DNA from: Lyngbya sp. PCC 8106
GTDB taxonomy: Bacteria; Cyanobacteriota; Cyanobacteriia; Cyanobacteriales; Microcoleaceae
NCBI RefSeq assembly: GCF_000169095.1
Contig: NZ_AAVU01000019.1
Span: 1-64,000 of the forward strand
Direction: 5' to 3'
Length of the DNA: 64,000 bases
The notes under the pieces were generated by a model, which did not search any database, had not been told where the DNA came from, and was given only the letters and a program-made list of their open reading frames with translations. Of the stretch, positions 1-8,803 are shown one piece after another (the stretch's first letter is position 1; each line of letters opens with the position of its first letter). The position numbers were made by a program, and so were the translations under genes.

Positions 1-290
1 GTTTGACCATATCTTGCAAAACATGAGCATGGATGTCTTTATACCAAGGTCGCTCTTGTTTTAATTGAACAAGGGATCTTTTTTGTTTATAGTATTCTGG
101 TTGTTCTCTAGGTTCAGCAATACTACAAACTAAAGGACAAGAATTAACGTAATTTCTGTTGTTTTCCCACCAATCAAATCTATCAGCTAACAAATAATTG
201 TACTGACACCTTAATTTTTCTAGCCAACTGTTGAGACGACAACGTTGTTCGTAATTAGGTTTTAAACGATATTGGTAAGAAATTATCATG
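1..290 (-). CDS. tnpB: TnpB (OrfB) of an IS605-type element, N-terminal part
   Basis: The reverse strand reads open from an ATG at 290 to the window edge (about 96 codons). It begins MIISYQYRLKPNYEQRCRLN, the usual N-terminus of IS200/IS605 TnpB proteins (helix-turn-helix OrfB domain). TnpB is an RNA-guided RuvC-type nuclease that helps retain the element. The catalytic RuvC part lies outside the window, so intactness cannot be judged. It is divergent from tnpA, with 53 bp between the two starts, which is the IS605 layout rather than the overlapping IS608 layout. Confidence 0.85.
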
Positions 291-343
291 GTAAACCTCG
301 ACCTGTTACAATGACTGTAACATAAAACAGGCACGGTGACAAC

Positions 344-748
344 ATGAAAGATGATTTTGTCTCTAGCGGGAGAGCAATATCAGACTTAAAAGCCCACTTG
401 GTTTTGACAACTAAGTATCGACGTAAAGTGTTTACAGGAGCTATAATAGAGCGACTTCAAACCATCATATGGGAACGCCGTAAATGGGATTGTCAGATGA
501 TTGAAGTTAATGGGGAAACAGACCACATTCATTTGCTTTTCCAATATTACCCACAATTAGAATTACCTAAGTTTGTAGGTAACTTAAAATCTATAACCAG
601 TCGTCGTTTAAGAACTGAATTTCCAGAATTAGCTGATGTTTATAGAAAGTCAGTTTTATGGAATGAATCATATTTTATTGCTAGTTGCGGAGGTGTAACT
701 GTTTCACAATTAAAAGAATATGTTGAGAATCAAAAAACTCCTAATTGA
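344..748 (+). CDS. tnpA: TnpA, Y1 HUH transposase of IS200/IS605 family
   Basis: The 134-residue protein has the size and motifs of a REP/IS200 Y1 transposase. The HUH metal-binding motif is seen as TDHIHLL near residue 60, and a tyrosine in SQLKEYVEN near residue 127 fits the nucleophile. These enzymes cut and join single-stranded ends at subterminal hairpins without making target duplications. The start ATG at 344 follows a GGTGAC stretch. No internal stop or frameshift is visible, so it looks functional, and it can mobilise the adjacent divergent tnpB. Confidence 0.92.
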   Translation: MKDDFVSSGRAISDLKAHLVLTTKYRRKVFTGAIIERLQTIIWERRKWDCQMIEVNGETDHIHLLFQYYPQLELPKFVGNLKSITSRRLRTEFPELADVYRKSVLWNESYFIASCGGVTVSQLKEYVENQKTPN

Positions 749-777
749 CAAAATTTCGGACATCGAGTCCTTAATTT

Positions 778-797
778 GTCGGGCTATCCTTCCCGAC
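778..797. repeat. Subterminal hairpin of the IS605 right end
   Basis: Six-base perfect inverted arms (GTCGGG and CCCGAC) enclose an 8-nt loop 30 bp after the tnpA stop. This fits the TnpA recognition hairpin of the family. A role as a weak terminator for tnpA is also possible, although no T-run follows. Confidence 0.5.
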
Positions 798-955
798 GTT
801 CATCTTCGATAGAACGCGGGGCTGTCGCCATTAGCTCAGAAATCGGGTTTCTAAAACTCAACCCGGAGATACTAGACCAAAACCCCACATCTGCCTAGAA
901 TTCGGAGACAGTTTGATAAACTAACCGTGTTATAGACAATAGGAGTATTTTAACC

Positions 956-2017
956 ATGACCATTTTGCTAGCCGGAGATATTGGCGGCACCAAAACCATT
1001 CTACGTCTCGTTAAAGCCGAACCCAGCGAGTCTCTAAAACCCCTGCCTTTACTCACAACCCTATACGAAGACAGTTACTCCTCCCAAGCCTATAGTGACC
1101 TCATTCCCATCGTTATCGAGTTTTTGGACAGTGCTGAAAAAATTCTAAGCCAAAAATACAGCCCCGAAAAAGCTTGTTTTGGAATTGCCGGGCCAGTTGT
1201 TAATAATACCTGCGAACTCACCAATTTAAGCTGGTTTCTCGATGCCAATACCCTTGAACAAGAATTAAATCTCTCTAGAGTTAAACTAATTAACGATTTT
1301 GCCGCAGTGGGTTATGGAGTTGTTGGTTTAACTGAAGAAGACTTACACACCCTACAAGCAGGCGAACCCGATGCCACCGCACCCATTGGGGTGATTGGGG
1401 CGGGTACTGGACTCGGAGAGGGCTTTGTGATTCCCACAACTGGGGGTTATGCTGTTTTTTCAACTGAAGGCGGACACGTTGATTTTGCCCCACGTTCTGA
1501 ACTCGAATTTCAACTGTTAAGCTATGTGCGAGAACTGCAAAATATCCCCCGAGTTTCCGTCGAACGCATTATTTCCGGGATGGGAATTGCGGCGATTTAT
1601 CAGTTTATGCGCGATCGCAATTCTTCCTTAGAAACACCACAAATGGCGGAAGTTTTTAAGAAGTGGAAACAAGAAATTGGTACAGGAGAGAAAACTGTTG
1701 ATCTCGGAGCAGAAGTTTCTAAAGCCGCAGCCAGTGGGGAAGATTATCTCTGTGAACAAACCATGCAAATATTTGTTGATGCTTATGGAACTGAAGCTGG
1801 AAATTTAGCATTAAAACTCTTACCCTACGGTGGACTTTATATTGCTGGAGGAATTGCAGCAAAAAATTTGGCTCTGATGGAGAAAGGTATTTTTATGAAA
1901 GCTTTTACTTCTAAAGGTCGGATTAGTCCGTTAATGAAAAAAGTCCCGGTTTATATTGTTCTCAACCCTAAAGTGGGGTTAATTGGTGCGGCTTTATGTG
2001 CGGCTCAATTATCCTGA
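956..2017 (+). CDS. glk: Glucokinase
   Basis: ATP-dependent glucokinase of the bacterial Glk family (not ROK). It phosphorylates glucose to glucose-6-phosphate in the cytoplasm. The phosphate-1 motif GDIGGTKT is at residues 7-14, the likely catalytic Asp114 is in LINDFAAVGYG, EGGH is at 171-174, and the adenosine motif YGGLYIAGG is near 291-299. The length of 353 residues is normal. An AGGAG box about 11 nt upstream supports the ATG at 956. The sugar porter gene follows 98 bp downstream on the same strand, so uptake and phosphorylation are probably co-expressed. An IS605 element lies immediately upstream. Confidence 0.95.
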   Translation: MTILLAGDIGGTKTILRLVKAEPSESLKPLPLLTTLYEDSYSSQAYSDLIPIVIEFLDSAEKILSQKYSPEKACFGIAGPVVNNTCELTNLSWFLDANTLEQELNLSRVKLINDFAAVGYGVVGLTEEDLHTLQAGEPDATAPIGVIGAGTGLGEGFVIPTTGGYAVFSTEGGHVDFAPRSELEFQLLSYVRELQNIPRVSVERIISGMGIAAIYQFMRDRNSSLETPQMAEVFKKWKQEIGTGEKTVDLGAEVSKAAASGEDYLCEQTMQIFVDAYGTEAGNLALKLLPYGGLYIAGGIAAKNLALMEKGIFMKAFTSKGRISPLMKKVPVYIVLNPKVGLIGAALCAAQLS

Positions 2018-2043
2018 TTTTCGACCTCCAAAACTTTTTAATT

Positions 2044-2064
2044 AAGGCGGCTAATGGCTGCCTT
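2044..2064 (+). terminator. Hairpin between glk and the sugar porter gene
   Basis: AAGGCGGC and GCTGCCTT form an 8-bp stem (one G-T pair) around a 5-nt loop. No T-run follows directly, so it is more likely an mRNA-stabilising or partial-termination structure than a strong terminator. Confidence 0.4.
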
Positions 2065-2115
2065 TAACTGCAATTTTTACAATTCAAAACGGCCAGATGT
2101 ATCTGACCTAAATCT

Positions 2116-3531
2116 ATGACTTCCCAACCCCAACCTGAAAATCTTGTCACCTCCAATCCTAGTACAACCTTTGTAATTTTAATTGCCGGGGTTGCTGCTT
2201 TAGGGGGCTTTTTATTTGGCTTTGATACGGCGGTGATCAATGGTGCTGTTATTGCGCTACAAAACTTTTTTAATGCTACTTCCTTACAAATTGGGTTAGC
2301 TGTTTCTTTAGCCTTACTGGGTTCAGCAGTGGGGGCTTTTTTGGCCGGATCAATTGCTGATCGCTATGGACGATCTAAAGCGATGATCGTTGCTTCTTTA
2401 ATGTTTACTTTGAGTGCGATTGGTTCGGGTGTACCGTTAAATTTATGGGTGTTTATTGGTTGGCGATTATTAGGGGGGTTTGCGGTGGGTGTTGCGAGTG
2501 TGATTGCCCCTGCTTATATTGCAGAAATATCGCCTGCCCATCTACGAGGACGTTTGGGTTCTCTCCAACAGCTTGCCATTGTTACTGGGATTTTTATGGC
2601 ACTTTTAACTAACTTTTTGATTGTGAGTTTCTCCGGTTCGGCTGACAATCCGTTTTTGTTTGGACTGGATGCTTGGCGATGGATGTTTTGGGCAGAAATT
2701 ATTCCCGCAGTGTTGTATGGTGTGGGTGCATTAAAAATTCCAGAATCCCCTCGATATTTAGTTGCTCAAGGACAAGAAGCAGAAGCTGCAACTGTTTTGG
2801 AAAAGGTGATTGGAGGAGATGTACAAGCTAAAATTACTGAGATTCGCAGCACGATTCGACGAGAACATAAATCTCAACTTTCTGATCTCATTAGTCGTGG
2901 AGGTGGATTAATTTCGATTGTTTGGATCGGAATTGGTTTATCTGTTTTTCAACAATTTGTTGGGATTAATGTGATTTTTTATTATAGTAGTGTATTGTGG
3001 CGATCCGTTGGGTTTACAGAAGCGGATTCTCTTTCAATAACGGTGATTACGGGAGTCACAAATATTATTACAACTTTAGTGGCGATCGCTTTTATCGATA
3101 AGTTTGGACGCAAGCCATTACTTTTATTGGGTTCAGTGGGAATGACGATTACACTGGGAACAATGGCGGTTTTATTTAGCAATGCCACAGTTAATGCGAG
3201 TGGTGAACCGACGTTAACAGGTTTAGCAGGAATTGCGGCATTAATTGCAGCAAATCTCTATGTTTTTTGTTATGGTTTTTCTTGGGGGCCTGTTGTTTGG
3301 GTGATGTTGGGGGAAATGTTTAATAATCAAATTCGGGGAATTGCTTTAGCGGTGGCTGCATCAGTTCAGTGGGTGGCTAATTTTATGATTTCGACAACAT
3401 TTCCACCCTTACTCGCGCAATTTGGGTTAGGTACAGCTTATGGTTTGTATACCACAGCAGCAGCGATTTCTTTCTTTTTTGTTTGGTTCTTTATTCGAGA
3501 AACAAAAGGATTAGAACTCGAACAAATGTAA
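2116..3531 (+). CDS. MFS sugar porter (glucose/GlcP-like)
   Basis: A 471-residue major facilitator of the sugar porter family, expected to have 12 membrane helices and to bring in glucose or a related hexose with H+. Family signatures seen are GGFLFGFDTAVINGA in helix 1, the loop motif DRYGRSKAM, PESPRYL after helix 6, DKFGRKPLL after helix 8, and the terminal ETKG. The placement after glucokinase argues for glucose as substrate, but this is inference because xylose and galactose porters share these motifs. No disruption is visible. Confidence 0.9.
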   Translation: MTSQPQPENLVTSNPSTTFVILIAGVAALGGFLFGFDTAVINGAVIALQNFFNATSLQIGLAVSLALLGSAVGAFLAGSIADRYGRSKAMIVASLMFTLSAIGSGVPLNLWVFIGWRLLGGFAVGVASVIAPAYIAEISPAHLRGRLGSLQQLAIVTGIFMALLTNFLIVSFSGSADNPFLFGLDAWRWMFWAEIIPAVLYGVGALKIPESPRYLVAQGQEAEAATVLEKVIGGDVQAKITEIRSTIRREHKSQLSDLISRGGGLISIVWIGIGLSVFQQFVGINVIFYYSSVLWRSVGFTEADSLSITVITGVTNIITTLVAIAFIDKFGRKPLLLLGSVGMTITLGTMAVLFSNATVNASGEPTLTGLAGIAALIAANLYVFCYGFSWGPVVWVMLGEMFNNQIRGIALAVAASVQWVANFMISTTFPPLLAQFGLGTAYGLYTTAAAISFFFVWFFIRETKGLELEQM

Positions 3532-3839
3532 AATCTTTCCAAAGAGTTGAGGGGGGAACTGGATCGGAGATAGACTGTTAATTGAGTAGAGGTTTGGATT
3601 CTCACAGCACAATTAGACAAACTGAACATCTATCGAGAGAGATAAATTTTTTTGGATTTAAGGTTACTCTGATTTCACAGAGAGAAGCAGTTGATACTGT
3701 AATGTCAGTCTATTTATGCTAAGAAACAAGGTTAAACGTCTCAAATCTCAGAACCTAACGTTTTCTTAACCATCTCTGTCAAAGGTTGATAGTATTATCA
3801 GATTGTGCTTTGAAGAAATAAACTTCACAGGAGCGAAAT
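3532..3839 (+). promoter_or_regulatory. Intergenic region with probable transaldolase promoter
   Basis: About 308 bp without a gene. It contains a small inverted repeat TGATA-gtat-TATCA just after AAAGGT near 3787-3801 and an AGGAG ribosome-binding site a few bases before the ATG at 3840. No clear -35/-10 pair of consensus quality was found, so promoter placement is tentative. Confidence 0.35.
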
Positions 3840-5015
3840 ATGGCGAAAACATTGCTAGAGCAGTTACGTGAAGTGACAGTTGTTGTTGCAGATACAGGAG
3901 ACATTAAGGCGATTGAGGTCTTTAAGCCGCGAGATGCGACCACAAACCCTTCTCTGATTACGGCGGCGGCTCAGATGAGTGAATATCAGGAAATTGTCGA
4001 TGATACACTCAAAAAGGCACGTCAAGAGCTAGGTGCAGAAGCAGCGGCGTCAGATGTAGCAACTCTGGCATTTAAGCGATTGGCAGTTGCCTTTGGACTC
4101 AAGATTTTAGAGATTATTCCTGGACGAGTCTCAACCGAAGTCGATGCACGGCTATCCTACGATACAGATGCTACCATCGCTCAAGGCCGTGAACTGATTG
4201 CCCAATATGAAGCAGCCGGAATTTCCCGCGATCGCATTTTAATTAAAATCGCTTCGACTTGGGAAGGAATTAGAGCCGCAGAAGTTCTCGAAAAAGAAGG
4301 AATTCACTGCAATTTAACCCTTTTGTTTGGTCTTCATCAGGCGATCGCTTGTGCCGAAGGGGGAATAACGCTGATTTCTCCTTTTGTCGGTCGGATTTTA
4401 GACTGGTACAAAAAAGAAACCGGACGAGAATCCTATCCTGCAACAGAAGACCCTGGTGTAGTTTCTGTCACGACCATTTATAACTACTACAAAAAGTTCG
4501 GTTACGAAACCGAAGTCATGGGTGCAAGTTTCCGAAGTCTGGGCGAAATTACTGAGTTAGCTGGATGTGATTTGCTGACCATTTCTCCTAAATTTTTAGA
4601 GGAGTTGAATGCAACAACGGCTAATCTACCTCGCAAACTCGATCCCGAAAAAGTCGCCGACATTGAGATGGAAAAAATCTCGATAGACAAGGAAACTTTT
4701 GACCGGATGCACAGCGAAGATCGCATGGCAGCCGAAAAGTTAGAAGAAGGGATTAAAGGGTTCTCCAAAGCTTTAGAAGCCTTAGAAGAACTGTTAGCCG
4801 AGCGACTGACTAGCATGGAAAATGAAAGTCCGGTTTCTCAGGCGGCGGCAGATCTTTTCCGCATCTACGATCTCGATGGCGATGGCTTTATCACTCGGGA
4901 AGAATGGGCGGGAACAGATGCCGTTTTTGATGCCCTCGATGAAAACAAAGATGGTCAAATTACACCCGCAGAAATGGCAGCAGGTTTAGGGGCAGCTTTT
5001 CGGTTAGCTTCTTAA
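3840..5015 (+). CDS. tal: Transaldolase with C-terminal EF-hand pair
   Basis: Transaldolase transfers a dihydroxyacetone unit between sugar phosphates in the pentose phosphate pathway. Residues 1-325 are a class I aldolase barrel. The Schiff-base lysine is K136 in ILIKIASTWEG, with RDATTNPSLI near 31-40 as the family signature. Residues about 336-391 add two canonical EF-hand loops: DLDGDGFITREE (344-355) and DENKDGQITPAE (367-378). All calcium-coordinating positions look intact. This fusion is known in cyanobacteria, but its regulatory meaning is not established to my knowledge. An AGGAG box supports the start. It lies within a same-strand run of sugar-catabolic genes. Confidence 0.94.
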   Translation: MAKTLLEQLREVTVVVADTGDIKAIEVFKPRDATTNPSLITAAAQMSEYQEIVDDTLKKARQELGAEAAASDVATLAFKRLAVAFGLKILEIIPGRVSTEVDARLSYDTDATIAQGRELIAQYEAAGISRDRILIKIASTWEGIRAAEVLEKEGIHCNLTLLFGLHQAIACAEGGITLISPFVGRILDWYKKETGRESYPATEDPGVVSVTTIYNYYKKFGYETEVMGASFRSLGEITELAGCDLLTISPKFLEELNATTANLPRKLDPEKVADIEMEKISIDKETFDRMHSEDRMAAEKLEEGIKGFSKALEALEELLAERLTSMENESPVSQAAADLFRIYDLDGDGFITREEWAGTDAVFDALDENKDGQITPAEMAAGLGAAFRLAS

Positions 5016-5086
5016 AATTTTGCTGAATTAAAATAGCAATCATTGTGATTTTTTCATCTGGGAAAATTTAGTTTTGATTGTCAGGT

Positions 5087-5165
5087 GCGATCGGTAATTC
5101 GTGAACAGGAAGTAAATAAAGAGTTAGCGCCCTTTAAAATCAAATTCCTGAGAACAACCGATCGC
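5087..5165. repeat. Spaced inverted repeat GCGATCGGT / ACCGATCGC
   Basis: Two 9-bp arms at 5087-5095 and 5157-5165 are perfect inverted copies, separated by 61 bp, in the gap between tal and glgP. Each arm contains a HIP1-like core. This could be a chance pairing of HIP1-like sites or a long-range mRNA stem. Confidence 0.35.
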
Positions 5166-5243
5166 TTTGTTTGTGTATAAATATCTATCCATTCAGGCTC
5201 TGAGAGTAATTATCTTAACCGCTAAAAACTGCAAAAATAAACC

Positions 5244-7802
5244 ATGAACCAAAATCTACCCAACGAAAACCAAATTCAAATCGAAGATGATCGCACCGGA
5301 GTTGATGTCGAAACGCTCAAACGCGCCTTTTCAGATAACCTCTTTTATATTCTCGGAAAATTTCCAGAAATTGCCACCAAAAATGATTTTTACATGGCTT
5401 TAGCCTATACAATTCGCGATCGCTTATTGCGACGGTGGTTAAACTCCCAACAAACCTATCTCAAACAAGATGTTAAAATTGTCTGTTATTTCTCTGCCGA
5501 ATATCTCGTTGGCCCCCATTTAGGTAAAAATTTAATTAACTTAGGAATTGTTGATCAAGTTCGTCAAGCTGTAGAAGAAAGTGGATTAAATTTAGATGAT
5601 TTAATCGAACAAGAAGAAGAACCCGGTTTAGGAAATGGCGGTTTAGGACGATTAGCTGCTTGTTATATGGATTCATTAGCCACTCTTGATATTCCTGCCA
5701 TTGGTTATGGAATTCGCTATGAATTTGGCATTTTTGATCAGGAAATTTGCGAGGGTTGGCAAGTTGAAATTACCGATAAATGGTTGCGTTATGGTAATCC
5801 TTGGGAAATTCCTCGGACTGAAGCCACAGTAGAAGTTGGATTAGGCGGTTATACAGAATCTTACTATGACGAAAACAATCGTTATCGGGTGCGTTGGAAT
5901 CCGGATCGCATTATCAAAGGTGTTCCCTACGATACTCCAATTTTAGGGTATCAAACCAACACCGCCAATACCCTGCGTCTCTGGAAAGCAGAAGCCCCAG
6001 AATCTTTTAATTTACAAGCTTTTAATGTGGGAGATTACTACGGTGCTGTTAACCAAAAAACTTACTCTGAAAATATTACTAAAGTTCTCTATCCCAACGA
6101 TGAACCGATGCAAGGAAAGCAACTGCGTTTAGAACAGCAGTTCTTTTTTGTCTCCTGTTCATTACAGGATATGATTCGTCTTCATCTACTCCAAGAGGAT
6201 AGTTTAGATAACTTTGGGGAAAAATTTGCCGCCCAACTCAATGACACTCATCCTTCTGTTGGTGTCGCGGAATTAATGCGATTGTTGATGGATGTGCATG
6301 ATTGTGAATGGGAAACCGCTTGGGAAATTACCCAAAAAACCTTTGCTTATACTAATCATACTTTATTACCAGAAGCTCTAGAAAAATGGTCTTTGAGTTT
6401 ATTTGGTTCTCTGCTTCCTCGTCATTTAGAAATTATCTACGAAATTAATCGTCGATTCTTGGATGAGGTTCGCACTCGCTATCCTAATGATCCCGGTAAA
6501 TTATCTAACTTTTCTTTAATTGATGATAGTGGTGAAAAATACGTTCGCATGGCGCATTTAGCCTGTGTGGGTTCTCATGCAATTAATGGGGTTGCTCAAT
6601 TACATACAGAGTTGCTGAAAAAAAATATATTGCGAGGGTTTTATGAACTTTTTCCCCATAAATTTAGCAACAAAACTAATGGTGTTACTCCCCGTCGCTG
6701 GATGGTGTTATCTAATCCTGAACTGACTGAGTTAATTACTTCAAAAATTGGAGATAATTGGATGACTCATTTAGATGAACTGCGAAAGTTAGAACCTTTT
6801 GCTGATGATCCGAGTTTCCGAGAAGCTTGGCGAAAGATGAAGCAGCAGGTTAAAAGTCGGTTAGCGAATCGCATTGAAAAACGCTGTGGAATTACAGTTG
6901 ATCCCAACTATTCGATGTTTGATGTGCAGGTGAAGCGGATTCACGAATACAAACGTCAACATTTGAATGTTCTCCACATTATCACGCTTTATAACCGCAT
7001 TAAGAAAAATCCCAATCTAGACATTGTTCCCCGCACATTTATTTTTGGCGGAAAAGCGGCACCGAGTTACTTTATGGCAAAATTAATCATTAAACTGATT
7101 AATTCGGTTGGGGAAGTGGTTAATAATGATTCGGATGTCCAGGGACGGTTGAAAGTGGTGTTTATCCCCGATTATAACGTCACCAATTCTCAACCTGTTT
7201 ATCCGGCGTCGGATTTATCTGAACAAATTTCAACCGCAGGGAAAGAAGCTTCTGGTACCGGAAATATGAAGTTTTCTCTGAACGGAGCTTTAACGATTGG
7301 AACCCTTGATGGGGCGAATGTCGAAATTCGTCAAGAAGTTGGGGAGGACAACTTTTTCTTATTTGGTTTGACAACGGATGAAGTCGATCAAATGAAGTCT
7401 CACGGGTATAATCCTTGGGAGCTTTATCGTTCTAATCAGGCGTTGCGAGAAGTTATTGATCAAATTTCATCCGGTTATTTTTCTCCCGAAGATTCCAACC
7501 TGTTCAAACCTCTGGTAGACTCACTATTATACCACGATGAATATATGTTGCTGGCCGATTATCAGTCTTATATTGACTGTCAAGATCAGGTCAGTGAAGC
7601 TTATCGGGATTGGGACAACTGGACAAGGATATCGATTCTCAATACTGCTCGTATGGGTAAGTTTTCCAGCGATCGCGCCATTCGAGAATATTGTCAAGAT
7701 ATTTGGAATGTTCAAGCGGTTCCTGTGAAACTTGAGGACTATGTTCAAGCTAAAGCGAGTTTCAAAGTTGATCCCAATCAATTGTTGACGACGAACTCTT
7801 AA
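5244..7802 (+). CDS. glgP: Glycogen phosphorylase
   Basis: A PLP-dependent alpha-glucan phosphorylase (GT35) releasing glucose-1-phosphate from glycogen. The length of 852 residues is typical of the bacterial enzyme. The PLP lysine is K676 in the motif EASGTGNMKFSLNG, and FGGKAAPSY and VKRIHEYKRQ are also recognisable. In the cyanobacterial setting it works at night on stored glycogen. Its position between transaldolase and the cyclic-nucleotide-domain gene, upstream of gap1, places glycogen breakdown next to glycolysis. No internal break was seen. Confidence 0.96.
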   Translation: MNQNLPNENQIQIEDDRTGVDVETLKRAFSDNLFYILGKFPEIATKNDFYMALAYTIRDRLLRRWLNSQQTYLKQDVKIVCYFSAEYLVGPHLGKNLINLGIVDQVRQAVEESGLNLDDLIEQEEEPGLGNGGLGRLAACYMDSLATLDIPAIGYGIRYEFGIFDQEICEGWQVEITDKWLRYGNPWEIPRTEATVEVGLGGYTESYYDENNRYRVRWNPDRIIKGVPYDTPILGYQTNTANTLRLWKAEAPESFNLQAFNVGDYYGAVNQKTYSENITKVLYPNDEPMQGKQLRLEQQFFFVSCSLQDMIRLHLLQEDSLDNFGEKFAAQLNDTHPSVGVAELMRLLMDVHDCEWETAWEITQKTFAYTNHTLLPEALEKWSLSLFGSLLPRHLEIIYEINRRFLDEVRTRYPNDPGKLSNFSLIDDSGEKYVRMAHLACVGSHAINGVAQLHTELLKKNILRGFYELFPHKFSNKTNGVTPRRWMVLSNPELTELITSKIGDNWMTHLDELRKLEPFADDPSFREAWRKMKQQVKSRLANRIEKRCGITVDPNYSMFDVQVKRIHEYKRQHLNVLHIITLYNRIKKNPNLDIVPRTFIFGGKAAPSYFMAKLIIKLINSVGEVVNNDSDVQGRLKVVFIPDYNVTNSQPVYPASDLSEQISTAGKEASGTGNMKFSLNGALTIGTLDGANVEIRQEVGEDNFFLFGLTTDEVDQMKSHGYNPWELYRSNQALREVIDQISSGYFSPEDSNLFKPLVDSLLYHDEYMLLADYQSYIDCQDQVSEAYRDWDNWTRISILNTARMGKFSSDRAIREYCQDIWNVQAVPVKLEDYVQAKASFKVDPNQLLTTNS

Positions 7803-7919
7803 GTCGGGGTTAAGCTCACAGTTGAAGGCTGATTTAAAGTTATTATCTGAGTGGCTTGACTGCCTTATTCTGACAAGATTTAATCACAAAAATTGCAAAA
7901 ATTTTAGGACTTTAAACTG

Positions 7920-8291
7920 ATGCTAGAACCTTTACAAACGGTGATGATTTTCAATAAGAACTGTGAACCCCACACAGTTTCAGCCGGAGAGGTGATCTTT
8001 AAACAAGGTGAACCCGGTAATGTAATGTACGGTATTATTGAAGGGGAAGTGCAGTTTATCATTGATGGAAAACAAGCTGAAACTCTCAAAGCTGGAGATG
8101 TGTTTGGAGAGGGGGCAATTGTTAGCCCGGATCATACTCGACGTTCAACGGCTACGGCGAAAACGGATTGTGTCTTAGCAATTTTAGATAAAGAACGGTT
8201 TATGTTTGCAGTGCAACAAACCCCGATGTTTGCTTTAGAAGTGATGAGAAGTTATTCAGATCGATTGACTTCTTTAAGGAATTTGATTTGA
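7920..8291 (+). CDS. Single cyclic-nucleotide-binding domain protein
   Basis: A 123-residue protein made almost entirely of one CAP-family cyclic-nucleotide-binding beta-roll (about residues 10-115). The phosphate-binding cassette is recognisable as FGEGAIVSPDHTRRSTATA, with the FGE and the Arg preceding S/T that usually contact the cyclic phosphate. It has no DNA-binding helix-turn-helix, kinase or channel domain. It may act as a free sensor or partner subunit. It lies 117 bp after glgP and upstream of gap1, suggesting a link to sugar catabolism, but this is only context. An in-frame later Met (MIFNKN, residue 9) is an alternative start. Confidence 0.85.
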   Translation: MLEPLQTVMIFNKNCEPHTVSAGEVIFKQGEPGNVMYGIIEGEVQFIIDGKQAETLKAGDVFGEGAIVSPDHTRRSTATAKTDCVLAILDKERFMFAVQQTPMFALEVMRSYSDRLTSLRNLI

Positions 8292-8803
8292 GACATTGAA
8301 TTGATTGAAAACTGGAGTTTAGACGCATAAAAATTGAAAACTAAGTTGATTTCAAAGTACAAGCCCTTTGAGGTTAGTTAATCTAAACTCCAGTCAAATC
8401 AGACTCAGAACAAATTTTTCCTTTTGAGTTGAGTTGATTTTTGTGGAGATTTTTACGCAAGTTATTCAATCTTTTCTGCTATTTTATTCTATAAACTTTA
8501 TATTTTGTATATTTTGTATTGTTTCTTAACGACAATCTGACGCAAAAATACAGAACTTTCCTTTGACAAATACCTAAAAATATGATAAAAACTTTTATTT
8601 AAAATAAAACTGTAAGTTGTTGAGTATAATAGGAGAGAACGCTTGTACTTTTAGAGGGTGACAACTCATTTCCCTGCCATATTAAAAGATTACGAAGAAC
8701 ATCTGGAAACTGTTTTAATTATGTTACAGTTATCCCGAAAAATGCGCTTAAAATGCGCTTAAAGTTGTAAAAACCCAGCATTGACAACGAGGAGTTTTCA
8801 ATT
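8292..8803 (+). promoter_or_regulatory. Long AT-rich leader/promoter region of gap1
   Basis: A 512-bp gap without a convincing gene. Seen in it are a TTGACA hexamer at 8563-8568, a TATAAT hexamer at 8625-8630 without a good -35 at normal spacing, AT-rich tracts near 8490-8520, and a tandem 11-bp repeat at 8740-8761. The size and composition suggest gap1 has its own complex regulation. The start site cannot be assigned by eye. Confidence 0.4.
8740..8761. repeat. Tandem 11-bp repeat (AAATGCGCTTA x2) upstream of gap1
   Basis: Two exact head-to-tail copies of AAATGCGCTTA sit 43-64 bp before the gap1 start codon. A direct repeat of one helical turn at this place fits a binding site for a dimeric regulator, but no regulator is identified. 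Confidence 0.5.

Larger units (their letters stand above)
1..850. mobile_element. IS605-type insertion sequence (left part outside window)
   Basis: The element consists of divergent tnpB (1-290) and tnpA (344-748). After the tnpA stop there is a perfect 6-bp hairpin at 778-797 (GTCGGG, 8-nt loop, CCCGAC), the kind of subterminal structure TnpA recognises. The exact right end cannot be fixed without an empty-site comparison and is somewhere between about 800 and 900. The insertion lies just upstream of the glucokinase gene. Confidence 0.65.
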
